From contig NZ_QEYO01000017.1 of NCBI RefSeq assembly GCF_023718305.1, positions 31,033 through 95,032 on the forward strand: a stretch of 64,000 nucleotides of DNA, given 5' to 3'. Source of the stretch: Gramella sp. AN32 (GTDB lineage Bacteria > Bacteroidota > Bacteroidia > Flavobacteriales > Flavobacteriaceae). Shown here piece by piece: positions 1 to 8,771 of the stretch (positions within the stretch are counted from its first letter, which is position 1; every line of letters begins with the position of its first letter). A program made the translations under genes and the position numbers. The notes beneath the pieces were generated by a model, which made no database searches, was not told the origin of the DNA, and was given only the letters and a program-made list of their open reading frames with translations.

Positions 1-727
1 ATAAATCTGAAGAATAAACAAAATCGGTCACGGTTTCATCGTCTGTTTGAAAGATCTCATCTTTGGTTCCTTTCCAGGCAAGTAAACCTTCTTTTAGAAA
101 AGCAATACGTTCACCAATTTCCAAAACCGAGTTCATATCGTGGGTGATGATTACCGTGGTAATTTGATTTTCGTGAGTAATTTTCTGAATAAGTTTATCG
201 ATGACAGTTGCGGTAGTTGGATCCAGCCCGGAGTTGGGTTCATCGCAGAATAGATATTTCGGTTCGTTAACAATGGCACGTGCAATGGCCACCCTTTTTT
301 GCATTCCACCACTAATTTCCGAAGGCATTTTATCTTCTGCACCTTCAAGGTTCACTCGATCCAAAACCTCCCGCACCCTCGCCATGGATTCTTTCTTTTT
401 CTGTTTGGTGAACATTTTAAGCGGAAACATAACATTTTCAGCTACGGTCATAGAATCAAAAAGTGCTCCTCCCTGGAAAAGCATGCCAATATCCTTCCGA
501 AGTTCTCTTTGTTCTTCATCAGAAAAATTAGAATATGGCTTCCCGTCATATTTAATAGTGCCTTCTTCAGGTTTAAAGAGGCCTAACATACATTTCAAGA
601 AAACACTTTTTCCAGATCCTGACTGGCCAATGATCAGGTTTGTTTTTCCTCTTTCAAAAGTATAGTTGATACCTTTTAATATCTGTTCTCCTTTGAACCC
701 TTTTTTTAAATTTTCAACTTCTATCAT
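1..727 (-). CDS. ABC transporter ATP-binding protein, MlaF-like (3' end cut off)
   Basis: ATPase of an MCE/Mla-type lipid transporter, which would power movement of phospholipid between outer and inner membranes. The reading frame opens with ATG at 727 and runs off the left edge after 242 visible residues. Visible motifs: Walker A GQSGSGKS (about residues 34-41), signature SGGMQKR (139-145), Walker B LFCDEP followed by NSGLDP (159-170), and the switch histidine in ITHDM (196). The N-SGLDP form is typical of the MlaF subfamily. It lies 4 bases downstream of the MlaE-like permease on the same strand, so the two are an operon. Subfamily assignment is from motif style and context; the substrate is inferred. 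No MlaD-like MCE gene is visible, it may lie off the edge. Confidence 0.93.
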   Translation of the reverse strand, partial: MIEVENLKKGFKGEQILKGINYTFERGKTNLIIGQSGSGKSVFLKCMLGLFKPEEGTIKYDGKPYSNFSDEEQRELRKDIGMLFQGGALFDSMTVAENVMFPLKMFTKQKKKESMARVREVLDRVNLEGAEDKMPSEISGGMQKRVAIARAIVNEPKYLFCDEPNSGLDPTTATVIDKLIQKITHENQITTVIITHDMNSVLEIGERIAFLKEGLLAWKGTKDEIFQTDDETVTDFVYSSDL

Positions 728-731
728 AATC

Positions 732-1469
732 CTAGCTCAATAATAATTGGGTTACAAAATAATTGGTAACGATTAATACAACACTGGTCCAAACAAAAGA
801 GGTGGTGGCTGCCTGTCCCACTTCCAATGCCCCACCTTTCATATAATATCCATGATAGGCAGGAACTGTAGATAAAATAAAAGCGAACAATAAGGTTTTT
901 ACAAAAGCATAGACCAGATGAAAAGGAATAAAATCATCTTGCAGACCAAGAATAAACTGGTCTGACGATACAAATCCACCGAAAACAGCTGCAGAATATG
1001 CCCCGGCTATGCCTAAAAACATAGATATTGCGATCACAAATGGATAGGTGAACATGGCAACAATCTTTGGAAAGATGAGGTAGTTTTTTGAATTGATCCC
1101 CATTACTTCCAAAGCATCGATTTGCTCGGTAACTCTCATGGACCCGATACTGGATGTAATAAAGGATCCAACTTTTCCAGCCATAATAATGGAAATAAAA
1201 GTTGGGGCAAATTCAAGGATTACAGATTGCCTGGCCGCATAGGCTACAAGCGTTTTTGGTATTAGAGGATTGTTTAGGTTTAGTGCAGTTTGAATGGCGA
1301 CAACCGCACCTATAAAAAAGGAGAGAAAAGCAACAATTCCCATGGATCCTAAAATGAGGTCATTTATTTCTTTAAAAATTAAACTCCTAAGGACTGATCC
1401 TTTCGTCATACGTCCAAAAACTCCCTTAAGCATTAAAAAATATTCCCCAATGGAGTATAAATAGGTCAT
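732..1469 (-). CDS. MlaE family ABC transporter permease
   Basis: Integral inner-membrane permease (245 aa) of an MCE/Mla lipid transport system. The protein has the family's hydrophobic layout with an amphipathic N-terminus, several membrane segments and the central conserved stretch around EFAPTFISIIMAGKVGSFITSSIGSMRVTEQ region (residues about 88-118), whose AGKVG and RVTEQIDALEVMG motifs are hallmarks of MlaE/TrgG-like permeases. I start it at the ATG at 1469; a TTG one codon upstream (1472) would add one residue and is less likely. Stop TAG at 732 is followed 4 bases later by the ATPase start. Role is family knowledge; direction of lipid transport is not visible. Confidence 0.95.
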   Translation of the reverse strand: MTYLYSIGEYFLMLKGVFGRMTKGSVLRSLIFKEINDLILGSMGIVAFLSFFIGAVVAIQTALNLNNPLIPKTLVAYAARQSVILEFAPTFISIIMAGKVGSFITSSIGSMRVTEQIDALEVMGINSKNYLIFPKIVAMFTYPFVIAISMFLGIAGAYSAAVFGGFVSSDQFILGLQDDFIPFHLVYAFVKTLLFAFILSTVPAYHGYYMKGGALEVGQAATTSFVWTSVVLIVTNYFVTQLLLS

Positions 1470-1545
1470 CAATTCATTTTTGAGAAGCTAAAATACTAAA
1501 ATTTCTTTCTAAAGTATTTAACGACGAATTAAAGTTTGGCCTTTA

Positions 1546-1561
1546 TAGTTTTGTATTTTTG
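1546..1561 (+). promoter_or_regulatory. Two overlapping-phase Bacteroidetes -7 boxes before the phosphatase gene
   Basis: TAGTTTTG (1546-1553) and TATTTTTG (1554-1561) both match the Bacteroidetes consensus TAnnTTTG and lie 25-40 bases upstream of the ATG at 1587. A TTG at 1536-1538 is a possible -33 element but its spacing to the second box (15 bases) is shorter than usual. Motif match only. Confidence 0.45.
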
Positions 1562-1586
1562 GAGGACTTTAAAATTATTTTTGAGC

Positions 1587-3212
1587 ATGAAAAAGTACAT
1601 TTTCACTATTCTATTCTTACTTTCTGTAGTTAATATAAAAGCACAATCTAATGAAGAAAGGCCAAAATTGGTAATTGGTATCGTGGTAGACCAAATGCGT
1701 TATGATTATTTGACCAGATTTTGGGATCAATATGGCGAGGGAGGTTTTAAAAGAATTGTAAATGATGGATTTAATTTTAAAAACAATCATTTTAATTATG
1801 TGCCAACTTACACAGGACCAGGTCATGCATCCGTATTCAGTGGGACGACACCTGCAGGTCATGGGATAATTAGTAATTCATGGTTCGATAAGTTTGAAGG
1901 GCAGTATGTGTATTGTGCTTCAGATGATTCGGTCACTCCGGTGGGGACAAAGAGTAATGCCGGAAAAATGTCCCCACACAGAATGCTAACTACCAGTTTT
2001 GCTGATGAAAACAGGTTATTTACGCAGCTGAAAGGAAAAACAATTGGAATTGCACTAAAAGACAGGGGGGCGATTTTACCTGCCGGGCATACAGCGAATG
2101 CTGCTTACTGGTTTCATGGAAGTGATGAAGCGCGCTGGATCACCAGTAGTTTTTATATGACTGAACTTCCTCAATGGGTACAGGATTTTAATAATTCTGG
2201 AAAAGCGAAAGAGTATTTAAAAGTTTGGAATCCCATAAAAGACATAAAATCCTATTCTCAAAGCGGAATTGACGAAAATACTTTTGAAGGTGGTTTTGCC
2301 GGTCAGGATAAAGCGGTTTTTCCTTATGATCTCAAAAACCTGGCTAAAGGAAACGGAAATTATGAACTTATAAAAGCCACGCCTTTTGGAAATGATCTTA
2401 CCGCTGAATTTGCTAAAGCGGCAATTTTAGGCGAACAATTAGGGAAAGACAATATTACCGATGTTCTCACGCTAAGTTTTTCAAGCACCGATTATGTGGG
2501 GCATAATTTCGGGGTCAATTCAAAGGAAATTGAGGATACCTATATCCGCTTGGATATGGCTCTGGCAGATTTTCTTTCTTTCCTGGATGAAAATGTGGGA
2601 AAAGGAGAGTATACGTTATTTCTCACTGCAGATCATGGTGGAGTGGATGTTCCGGGATATTTAAAGTCTAATAAAATTCCGGCAGGATATTATAACGAAG
2701 CAGTTTTGCGCGATTCTTTATATCCTTTTGTAGAAAAGAATTTGGGTAAAGATCTAATTAAGAATATCTCGAACGGACAGATTTTCTTCGATTACGATAA
2801 AATGAGCGAGTCAAAAGTTGAGTTGGTTGAAGCTCAAAACAAAATCGCACATTTTCTCCTTCAACAGGACAATATCTATAAGGTTTTCACCCGGGAGCAA
2901 ATGCAGAATACTGAATTTACCGAAGGTATTGCCAGTAAAATTCAAAATGGTTTTAATCAAAAACGGAGCGGGGATGTGATCTATCTCTTAGATCCCGGGT
3001 ATATCGTGTATTCCGAAACAGGATCAACCCATGGTAGCGGCTACTCTTATGATACGCATGTGCCTTTGCTTTTCTTTGGAAAAGGGATCAAAAAAGGGAG
3101 CAGCACAGAACTTTCTGAAATCCCCGACATCGCACCAACCATATCTGCATTGTTAGGGATCGAATTTCCTAATGGAACAACCGGCCATCCTTTAAAGGCA
3201 TTATTGGATTAA
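1587..3212 (+). CDS. PafA-like alkaline phosphatase / phosphodiesterase superfamily, secreted
   Basis: Periplasmic or secreted metal-dependent phosphomonoesterase (541 aa) of the alkaline phosphatase superfamily. The ATG at 1587 opens a clear signal peptide (KKYIFTILFLLSVVNIKAQ, cleaved near residue 20); an upstream in-frame TTG at 1536 would only add residues in front of it. Visible active-site elements: metal ligand D35 in VVDQMRYD, nucleophile T76 in TYTGPGHAS, N97 in SNSWF, and K158/R160 in ALKDRGA. These match the T-N-K-R set described for Elizabethkingia PafA. Further metal ligands are in SSTDYVGHNFG, TADHGG and STHGSG. The threonine nucleophile plus K/R pair favours a phosphate monoesterase that scavenges organic phosphate. 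Convergent with the GT2 gene, the two stop codons overlapping at 3209-3212. No Pho-box-like element was recognised. Confidence 0.92.
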   Translation: MKKYIFTILFLLSVVNIKAQSNEERPKLVIGIVVDQMRYDYLTRFWDQYGEGGFKRIVNDGFNFKNNHFNYVPTYTGPGHASVFSGTTPAGHGIISNSWFDKFEGQYVYCASDDSVTPVGTKSNAGKMSPHRMLTTSFADENRLFTQLKGKTIGIALKDRGAILPAGHTANAAYWFHGSDEARWITSSFYMTELPQWVQDFNNSGKAKEYLKVWNPIKDIKSYSQSGIDENTFEGGFAGQDKAVFPYDLKNLAKGNGNYELIKATPFGNDLTAEFAKAAILGEQLGKDNITDVLTLSFSSTDYVGHNFGVNSKEIEDTYIRLDMALADFLSFLDENVGKGEYTLFLTADHGGVDVPGYLKSNKIPAGYYNEAVLRDSLYPFVEKNLGKDLIKNISNGQIFFDYDKMSESKVELVEAQNKIAHFLLQQDNIYKVFTREQMQNTEFTEGIASKIQNGFNQKRSGDVIYLLDPGYIVYSETGSTHGSGYSYDTHVPLLFFGKGIKKGSSTELSEIPDIAPTISALLGIEFPNGTTGHPLKALLD

Positions 3213-4060
3213 CCTTTAAGTTTATTCTTGATATTTTTCCAGCGGAAATCTCTAATGAATTCTCCTTCTTCTTCGGAAACAAGGAAATTGTCGTTTCTTT
3301 TTTTCGCATTAAAATACCCAATGCTATAATGCAAAAAAGCAAACGGATTCATTTTTTTCGCGGCAAGTTTCGCGGAAGCGATTAGACTCAATCCCGTTCC
3401 GTAACGAAGTTTATAGAAAGCTTCTCCCTGTTTATGGGCAGCATTCTGGTGATAATTTAAACCGGTAGGGCGAAGATGTTTTACGATGAGGGATTCATCG
3501 GTTAGGATTTTCCAGCCATGAAATCTGGCCACCAGTTCATCGGCCGTATCCCAACCCATGGAAGGTTTTAGTTTTCCAATCTGGATAAAACAATTCTTGC
3601 GATAGGCTTTTAAAGCACCACGAATATGATCTTTGCCGGTGAGGTTCTCAATTTCCCATACTTTTCCTTTTAAGACGGAGCAAAAACCACCTACCATTCC
3701 AATACTTTCATCGCTTTTAAAATGCTGCAGCATTTTCTCCAGATAATTTTCAGGGAAAATGAGATCGGCATCAAATTTACAAATGATGTCATAATCTTCA
3801 GGAAGTTCGTAATATCCTTTATAGAAAGCGTCTATAACTTTACTTCCCGGCGCATGTTCCGCAGAACTGCTATTTTCTACCAATTCGATAAAGGGATATT
3901 TAGCGGCAAAATCTATGGCAATTTGGGAGGTGTTGTCTATAGAATTATCGTCCACCACAACAACCCTATCTGGCTGTACAGTCTGGTCTACAAGTGATTG
4001 AAGGGTTTTAGCAATATATTTTCCTTCGTTATGGGCAGGTATGACGATATAAATTTTCAA
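3209..4060 (-). CDS. Family 2 glycosyltransferase, TTG start
   Basis: Cytoplasmic GT-A fold sugar transferase (283 aa). The N-terminus IYIVIPAHNEGKYI, the VVVVDDNSIDNT segment and the metal-binding DAD at residues 97-99 (CKFDADLIFP) identify GT2. No membrane segments are evident. The only start that keeps the first beta strand is TTG at 4060; no in-frame ATG exists between it and upstream sequence, so this is probably a genuine TTG start. It is the last gene of a minus-strand cassette: ketoacyl synthase III, methyltransferase, then this gene after a 54-base gap. The context suggests glycosylation of a lipid or acyl product or of an envelope glycan; donor and acceptor cannot be read from the sequence. 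Confidence 0.88.
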   Translation of the reverse strand: MKIYIVIPAHNEGKYIAKTLQSLVDQTVQPDRVVVVDDNSIDNTSQIAIDFAAKYPFIELVENSSSAEHAPGSKVIDAFYKGYYELPEDYDIICKFDADLIFPENYLEKMLQHFKSDESIGMVGGFCSVLKGKVWEIENLTGKDHIRGALKAYRKNCFIQIGKLKPSMGWDTADELVARFHGWKILTDESLIVKHLRPTGLNYHQNAAHKQGEAFYKLRYGTGLSLIASAKLAAKKMNPFAFLHYSIGYFNAKKRNDNFLVSEEEGEFIRDFRWKNIKNKLKG

Positions 4061-4114
4061 GAAATTGAAATTTGTGAAAGACTAATATAGGAATATCCTG
4101 AAAATAAAAGCTGC

Positions 4115-4636
4115 TTAAATCCTTTCGGCGTACACTGCGTAATATCGAGGCGTGAATTTTCTTAAAATGGGACGGATACCTATTTTGTTGACTGGATTGT
4201 TCCATTTTATACTTTCCTTAATGTGCCAGCCGCTTTTTTCAAGTAACCAGTCAAACTGCCAGTCTTCAAATTCATGATAATGCCTATCCCACTTATCGGT
4301 TTTACTTTGATACGCTGGCGAAAACCATAATTTTAAAGGAACAGTGGTGACCAGCTTCGTAGCCTGAATATCTTTTAAAACGTTGAGAGGGGCCAGTAAA
4401 TGTTCGAAAATTTCAAAAGCAGTTACAACCTCATATTTTGAAGTTTTTACGGCATCAGTTACCAAATCGAGATCTTCGCCGGTAGTATTTGAAACATGAT
4501 ATCCATTTTTTCGCATAATTTCTGAAAATGGATTTTCTACACCAAGATCCAGAATTTTGGCAGGTGGTTGCACATTGGATAGTAAAAACTGAAGGGTTTT
4601 GGAATAACGCTTTTCAGGATAAGTATTCTCGTACAT
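4115..4636 (-). CDS. Class I SAM-dependent methyltransferase-like protein
   Basis: Predicted cytoplasmic methyltransferase (173 aa) of the Methyltransf_11/23 type. Visible are a motif-I-like strand AKILDLGVENPFSE (about residues 31-44), the acidic segment GEDLDLVTD, a motif-IV-like VVTAFEIFEHLLAP and the post-motif strand KLVTTVPLKLW. Motif I is irregular (DLGVENP rather than the usual GxGxG), so SAM binding is likely but not certain. The HYHEFEDWQFDWLL segment resembles the C-terminal part of sugar/lipid O-methyltransferases. Starts at ATG 4636, two bases after the stop of the ketoacyl synthase gene, implying co-transcription and probably a shared product. Substrate unknown. Confidence 0.8.
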   Translation of the reverse strand: MYENTYPEKRYSKTLQFLLSNVQPPAKILDLGVENPFSEIMRKNGYHVSNTTGEDLDLVTDAVKTSKYEVVTAFEIFEHLLAPLNVLKDIQATKLVTTVPLKLWFSPAYQSKTDKWDRHYHEFEDWQFDWLLEKSGWHIKESIKWNNPVNKIGIRPILRKFTPRYYAVYAERI

Positions 4637-4638
4637 TT

Positions 4639-5697
4639 CTATACCTGGTAAGTAATGGCATTTACATTCATTCCGGCTCCAACACTGGCGAATAAAATAA
4701 CATCCCCTTTTTTCAACTCCTGATTTTTAATCTTTCCATTAAGCACAAGATCCAATAAAGTGGGTACGGTGGCCACACTACTATTTCCCAGTTCATGTAC
4801 AGTCATAGGCATGACATTTTCCGGAGGGGTTTCGTTATGCAATTTATAGAAACGTTTAATGATGGCATCATCCATTTTTTCATTGGCCTGATGTATAAAT
4901 ACTTTTTTAAGATCGCTAATGTCTTTCCCACTGGCTTCAAGACAGGTTTTCATTGCCTTCGGAACATTTACCAGGGCAAATTCATACACTTTTCTTCCCT
5001 GCATCTTTATATACCTGATTTCTTCCGGAGCCACGGTATGATTAGATTTTCCGAAGTAGATGTATTCAGATTCCTGATAGGAAAAAGTAGCAGAATTAAA
5101 AGACAAAATCCCGCCTTCTTCCTCTGTAGCTTCTAAAATTGCAGCACCCGCACCATCAGAGAAGATCATGGAATCCCGATCATGTTTATCTACCACCCGG
5201 GAAAGCGCTTCTGCACCAATAACTAAACACTTTTTAGCCATTCCGCTTTTTATAAAAGCATGCGCCTGGATCATTCCCTGAATCCATCCGGGACAACCAA
5301 AAAGAACATCATAGCCCACACATTGTGGATTTTTTATCCTTAATCGTGCTTTTACCCTTGTGGCAAGACTGGGAACCGTATCGCTTTGGTTGGAATTATT
5401 CTTTACGTCACCGTAATTATGGGCTACAATGATTGAATCTAAAGTTTCTGGATCTATACCGGAACTTTCAATCGCTTTGATCGCAGCAATCACTGCGATA
5501 TCCGATGTGGTGAGCTCCTTATCGATATATCTTCTTTCTTCAATCCCCGTAATTGCCTTGAATTTTTTAATCGTAGTTTCGTTATCCCCTGGAAAAACTG
5601 AACCATCTAAATTCAAAAATTTGTGCTGGTGAAAATCAGCATTTCTGGTGATCACATTTGGGATGTAACTGCCGGTTCCGGTAATTTTAGAATTCAT
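4639..5697 (-). CDS. 3-oxoacyl-ACP synthase III family protein (FabH-like)
   Basis: Condensing enzyme of the thiolase superfamily (352 aa). The catalytic triad is intact: C135 in LFGCPGW, H269 in FIHQAN and N305 in LGNSSVATVPT. FabH proteins start fatty-acid synthesis by joining acetyl-CoA to malonyl-ACP, while paralogs prime polyketide, aryl-polyene or branched lipid synthesis. This one is longer than housekeeping FabH (about 320-335 aa) because of an extended segment around residues 25-60, and it lies next to a methyltransferase and a glycosyltransferase rather than plsX/rpmF, so I favour a specialised role. First gene of a three-gene minus-strand cassette. Family is certain; pathway is inference. 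Confidence 0.9.
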   Translation of the reverse strand: MNSKITGTGSYIPNVITRNADFHQHKFLNLDGSVFPGDNETTIKKFKAITGIEERRYIDKELTTSDIAVIAAIKAIESSGIDPETLDSIIVAHNYGDVKNNSNQSDTVPSLATRVKARLRIKNPQCVGYDVLFGCPGWIQGMIQAHAFIKSGMAKKCLVIGAEALSRVVDKHDRDSMIFSDGAGAAILEATEEEGGILSFNSATFSYQESEYIYFGKSNHTVAPEEIRYIKMQGRKVYEFALVNVPKAMKTCLEASGKDISDLKKVFIHQANEKMDDAIIKRFYKLHNETPPENVMPMTVHELGNSSVATVPTLLDLVLNGKIKNQELKKGDVILFASVGAGMNVNAITYQV

Positions 5698-5793
5698 GAT
5701 ACCTTTTTATTTAGGGTTTTCACAATTTATATAATTCAGACCAAAAAATCCTTCTTCGAAGAATAAATATGTAGAATTTTGACTATTATATGG

Positions 5794-8643
5794 TTATGCC
5801 TCCATATATTCTTCAATAGGAGGGCAGGTACACATTAAATTTCTGTCTCCATACGCTTCATCAACCCTTCGAACACTGGCAAAGAATTTATTTTCATGAA
5901 GATAAGCAAGAGGGTATGCTGCTTTTTCTCTGGAATACGGAAAATCCCACGCATCTGCGGTCAACATATGAATGGTATGAGGTGAATTTTTAAGAACGTT
6001 ATTCGGCTCTTCTGCTGTAACCTCTTCTATTTCTTCTCTAATTGAAATTAGAGCATCACAGAACCGGTCTAATTCCGGTTTGCTTTCGCTTTCTGTAGGT
6101 TCAATCATGAGTGTTCCGGCGACCGGAAAAGAAACAGTAGGCGCATGGAAGCCGTAATCTATAAGCCTCTTGGCGATATCTGTAACCTCAATTCCCTTTT
6201 CTTTGAAAGGTCTGCAATCCACGATCATTTCATGGGCTGCTCTTCCCCTTTCCCCAGAATATAATGTTTTGTAATGATTTTTCAGTCTTTCCTTAATGTA
6301 ATTAGCATTTAAGATAGCGTATTCGGTGGCTTTTTGAAGTCCGCCAGTCCCCAGCATTTTTATGTATCCATAAGAGATCAGGCAAACTAAGGCAGATCCC
6401 CAGGGCGCTGAAGAAATTGCGCCAATGGCGTTTTCACCTCCGGTTTTTATAACCGGGTTGCCGGGTAAAAAAGGTTTTAATTGTTTAGCAACACAAATAG
6501 GCCCAACTCCCGGGCCACCACCCCCATGGGGGATCGAGAAGGTTTTATGAAGGTTGAGGTGACACACATCAGCCCCAATTCTACCAGGATTGGTCAAGCC
6601 AACCTGGGCATTCATGTTTGCACCATCCATATACACCTGGCCGCCATTATCATGAATGATCCTGGTGATCTCCCGAATAGCCGATTCAAAAACACCATGC
6701 GTGGAGGGATAGGTAACCATCAATGCAGCAAGATGATCTTTATGCTTAAGTGCTTTTTCGCGAAGATCATCGATGTCTATATTGCCATTTTCACTGGCCT
6801 TGGTCACAATAACTTTCATTCCTGCCATTGCTGCTGAAGCGGGATTCGTCCCGTGGGCAGATGATGGAATTAAGCAAACATCACGATGGCCTTCACCATT
6901 CGCTTCATGGAAGGCTCGAATCACCATTAAGCCTGCATATTCACCCTGTGCGCCTGAATTGGGTTGAAGTGAAGTAGCTGAAAATCCTGTAATTTCGGTA
7001 AGATTTGCTTCTAATTCTTTTAGGACTTCCTGGTATCCTGAAGCTTGATCAATGGGCACGAATGGATGTAAATTTCCCCATTGCGGATTACTTAACGGTA
7101 ACATTTCTGAAGCCGCATTCAATTTCATGGTACAAGAACCAAGAGAAATCATGGAATGATTTAAGGAAAGATCCTTTCGTTCCAGTTTCTTTATGTAACG
7201 CATTAATTCAGTTTCAGAATGGAATGAATTAAAGATTTCGTGCGTTAGAAATTTAGTTTTACGTTCCAGTTCTACAGGAATTTTACTTTCTAAACTCAAT
7301 TCAGAAACTTTGTCGAAATCATTTTTGGAATGTTCAGCAAAAACTGAAATTATCGCGTTCAGATCTGCTTTATTGGTAGTTTCATTTATAGAAATGCAAA
7401 CGCTATTTTCATTTGGATAATAGAAGTTGATCTCCTTTTTCTCTGCGATCTGCTTAATTTCACTAGCATTGGCTTTAACATGCAACGTCTCAAAATATGC
7501 TGGGTTCAGTTGTTTAAAACCGAGATCCTTAAGGCTATTTTCCAGGCTAACCGCAGTTTTGTGAACAGTATCGGCAATATATTCCAGGCCTTTTGGTCCG
7601 TGATACACGGCATACATCCCGGCCATCACGGCTAACAGCACCTGGGCGGTACAAATATTAGACGTGGCCTTATCCCTCTTTATATGCTGTTCGCGGGTTT
7701 GAAGCGCCATCCTCAGAGCTCTATTACCATCGGTATCTTTGGTGAGGCCGATAATCCTTCCCGGTAATGTCCTTTTATATTCTTCTTTGGTAGCAAAGAA
7801 AGCGGCGTGCGGACCTCCATAGCCCAAAGGAATCCCGAAACGTTGTGATGTTCCAACCACAACATCAGCTCCCAGCTCTCCCGGTGCCTGTAATTTTACC
7901 AGGCTCAAAATATCTGCAGCAAAAGCGGTTTTTATGCCTGAATTTTTACATTTTTCGACAAATTCAGCATAATTGAAAACCTGTCCGAATTTCCCGGGAT
8001 ATTGCAATAAAACTCCAAAATAATCTTCGGAGAATTCGAATTCTTCATGATCTCCTATGATCAATTCAATGCCTAAAAACCCTGCCCGGGTTTCAATTAA
8101 AGAAATGGTTTGAGGCAATACTTGTTGAGATACAAAAAATTTATTAATACCATCTTTTTTCTGTCTACGATCCCTAACCGCAAAAAGTAAAGCCATGGCT
8201 TCGGCTGCCGCAGTAGATTCGTCTAATAAACTGGCATTGGCGATCTCCATTCCCGTAAGATCGGTAATCATGGTTTGGAAATTCAGCAGGGCTTCCAATC
8301 TTCCCTGGGCAATTTCAGCCTGGTAAGGCGTATAGGCAGTATACCATCCCGGGTTCTCCAAAATATTCCGCTGGATAACTGCAGGTAAGATTGCCTGGTG
8401 GTAACCTAGACCAATATAAGTTTTGAAAATTTTATTTTTTTCCGAAAGTTTTTTAATGTGTTCGGCATATTCATTTTCGCTCATGGCAACCGGAAGGTCC
8501 AGAGGTTTATCTAACCTAATATCATCTGGAATAGTTTCATAGATCAATGTATCGATAGAATCAACACCAATCACCTCTAACATCTCCTGTACATCGTTTT
8601 CTCTGGGACCAATATGGCGCAAAGCAAATGAATCTGTTCTCAT
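5794..8643 (-). CDS. gcvP: Glycine dehydrogenase (aminomethyl-transferring), P-protein of the glycine cleavage system
   Basis: PLP enzyme that decarboxylates glycine and passes the aminomethyl group to the lipoyl H-protein. The 949-aa single-chain form has both halves: the N-terminal half with FALRHIGP near residue 6 and the C-terminal PLP half with the lysine K700 in LNLHKTFSIPHGGGGPG, and the glycine-rich loop after it. Length and motifs match full-length GcvP of Bacteroidetes. Start set at ATG 8643; the TTG one codon upstream is ignored. It stands alone; gcvT and gcvH are not in the window. A -7-like box is on the same strand about 27 bases upstream. Confidence 0.98.
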   Translation of the reverse strand: MRTDSFALRHIGPRENDVQEMLEVIGVDSIDTLIYETIPDDIRLDKPLDLPVAMSENEYAEHIKKLSEKNKIFKTYIGLGYHQAILPAVIQRNILENPGWYTAYTPYQAEIAQGRLEALLNFQTMITDLTGMEIANASLLDESTAAAEAMALLFAVRDRRQKKDGINKFFVSQQVLPQTISLIETRAGFLGIELIIGDHEEFEFSEDYFGVLLQYPGKFGQVFNYAEFVEKCKNSGIKTAFAADILSLVKLQAPGELGADVVVGTSQRFGIPLGYGGPHAAFFATKEEYKRTLPGRIIGLTKDTDGNRALRMALQTREQHIKRDKATSNICTAQVLLAVMAGMYAVYHGPKGLEYIADTVHKTAVSLENSLKDLGFKQLNPAYFETLHVKANASEIKQIAEKKEINFYYPNENSVCISINETTNKADLNAIISVFAEHSKNDFDKVSELSLESKIPVELERKTKFLTHEIFNSFHSETELMRYIKKLERKDLSLNHSMISLGSCTMKLNAASEMLPLSNPQWGNLHPFVPIDQASGYQEVLKELEANLTEITGFSATSLQPNSGAQGEYAGLMVIRAFHEANGEGHRDVCLIPSSAHGTNPASAAMAGMKVIVTKASENGNIDIDDLREKALKHKDHLAALMVTYPSTHGVFESAIREITRIIHDNGGQVYMDGANMNAQVGLTNPGRIGADVCHLNLHKTFSIPHGGGGPGVGPICVAKQLKPFLPGNPVIKTGGENAIGAISSAPWGSALVCLISYGYIKMLGTGGLQKATEYAILNANYIKERLKNHYKTLYSGERGRAAHEMIVDCRPFKEKGIEVTDIAKRLIDYGFHAPTVSFPVAGTLMIEPTESESKPELDRFCDALISIREEIEEVTAEEPNNVLKNSPHTIHMLTADAWDFPYSREKAAYPLAYLHENKFFASVRRVDEAYGDRNLMCTCPPIEEYMEA

Positions 8644-8669
8644 CAAAAATAAAGTTGTGTTTTGTGCTG

Positions 8670-8677
8670 CGAAAATA
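8670..8677 (-). promoter_or_regulatory. -7-like box of gcvP
   Basis: On the minus strand the bases read TATTTTCG, one mismatch from the Bacteroidetes -7 consensus TAnnTTTG, 27 bases before the gcvP ATG. No -33 TTTG at the usual distance. Motif match only. Confidence 0.35.
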
Positions 8678-8771
8678 CATAATTTCGATTTAAATTTTCA
8701 GGCATAATCAGGATACAGTTGTTAAGATTTTAGATAGGAATATCGGAACTGAAAAATCGTAATTTTAATGA

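Noticed and set aside
201..665. 154-codon plus-strand ORF
   Set aside because: It is antisense to the ATPase gene, whose frame has all ABC motifs; its translation has no family features.
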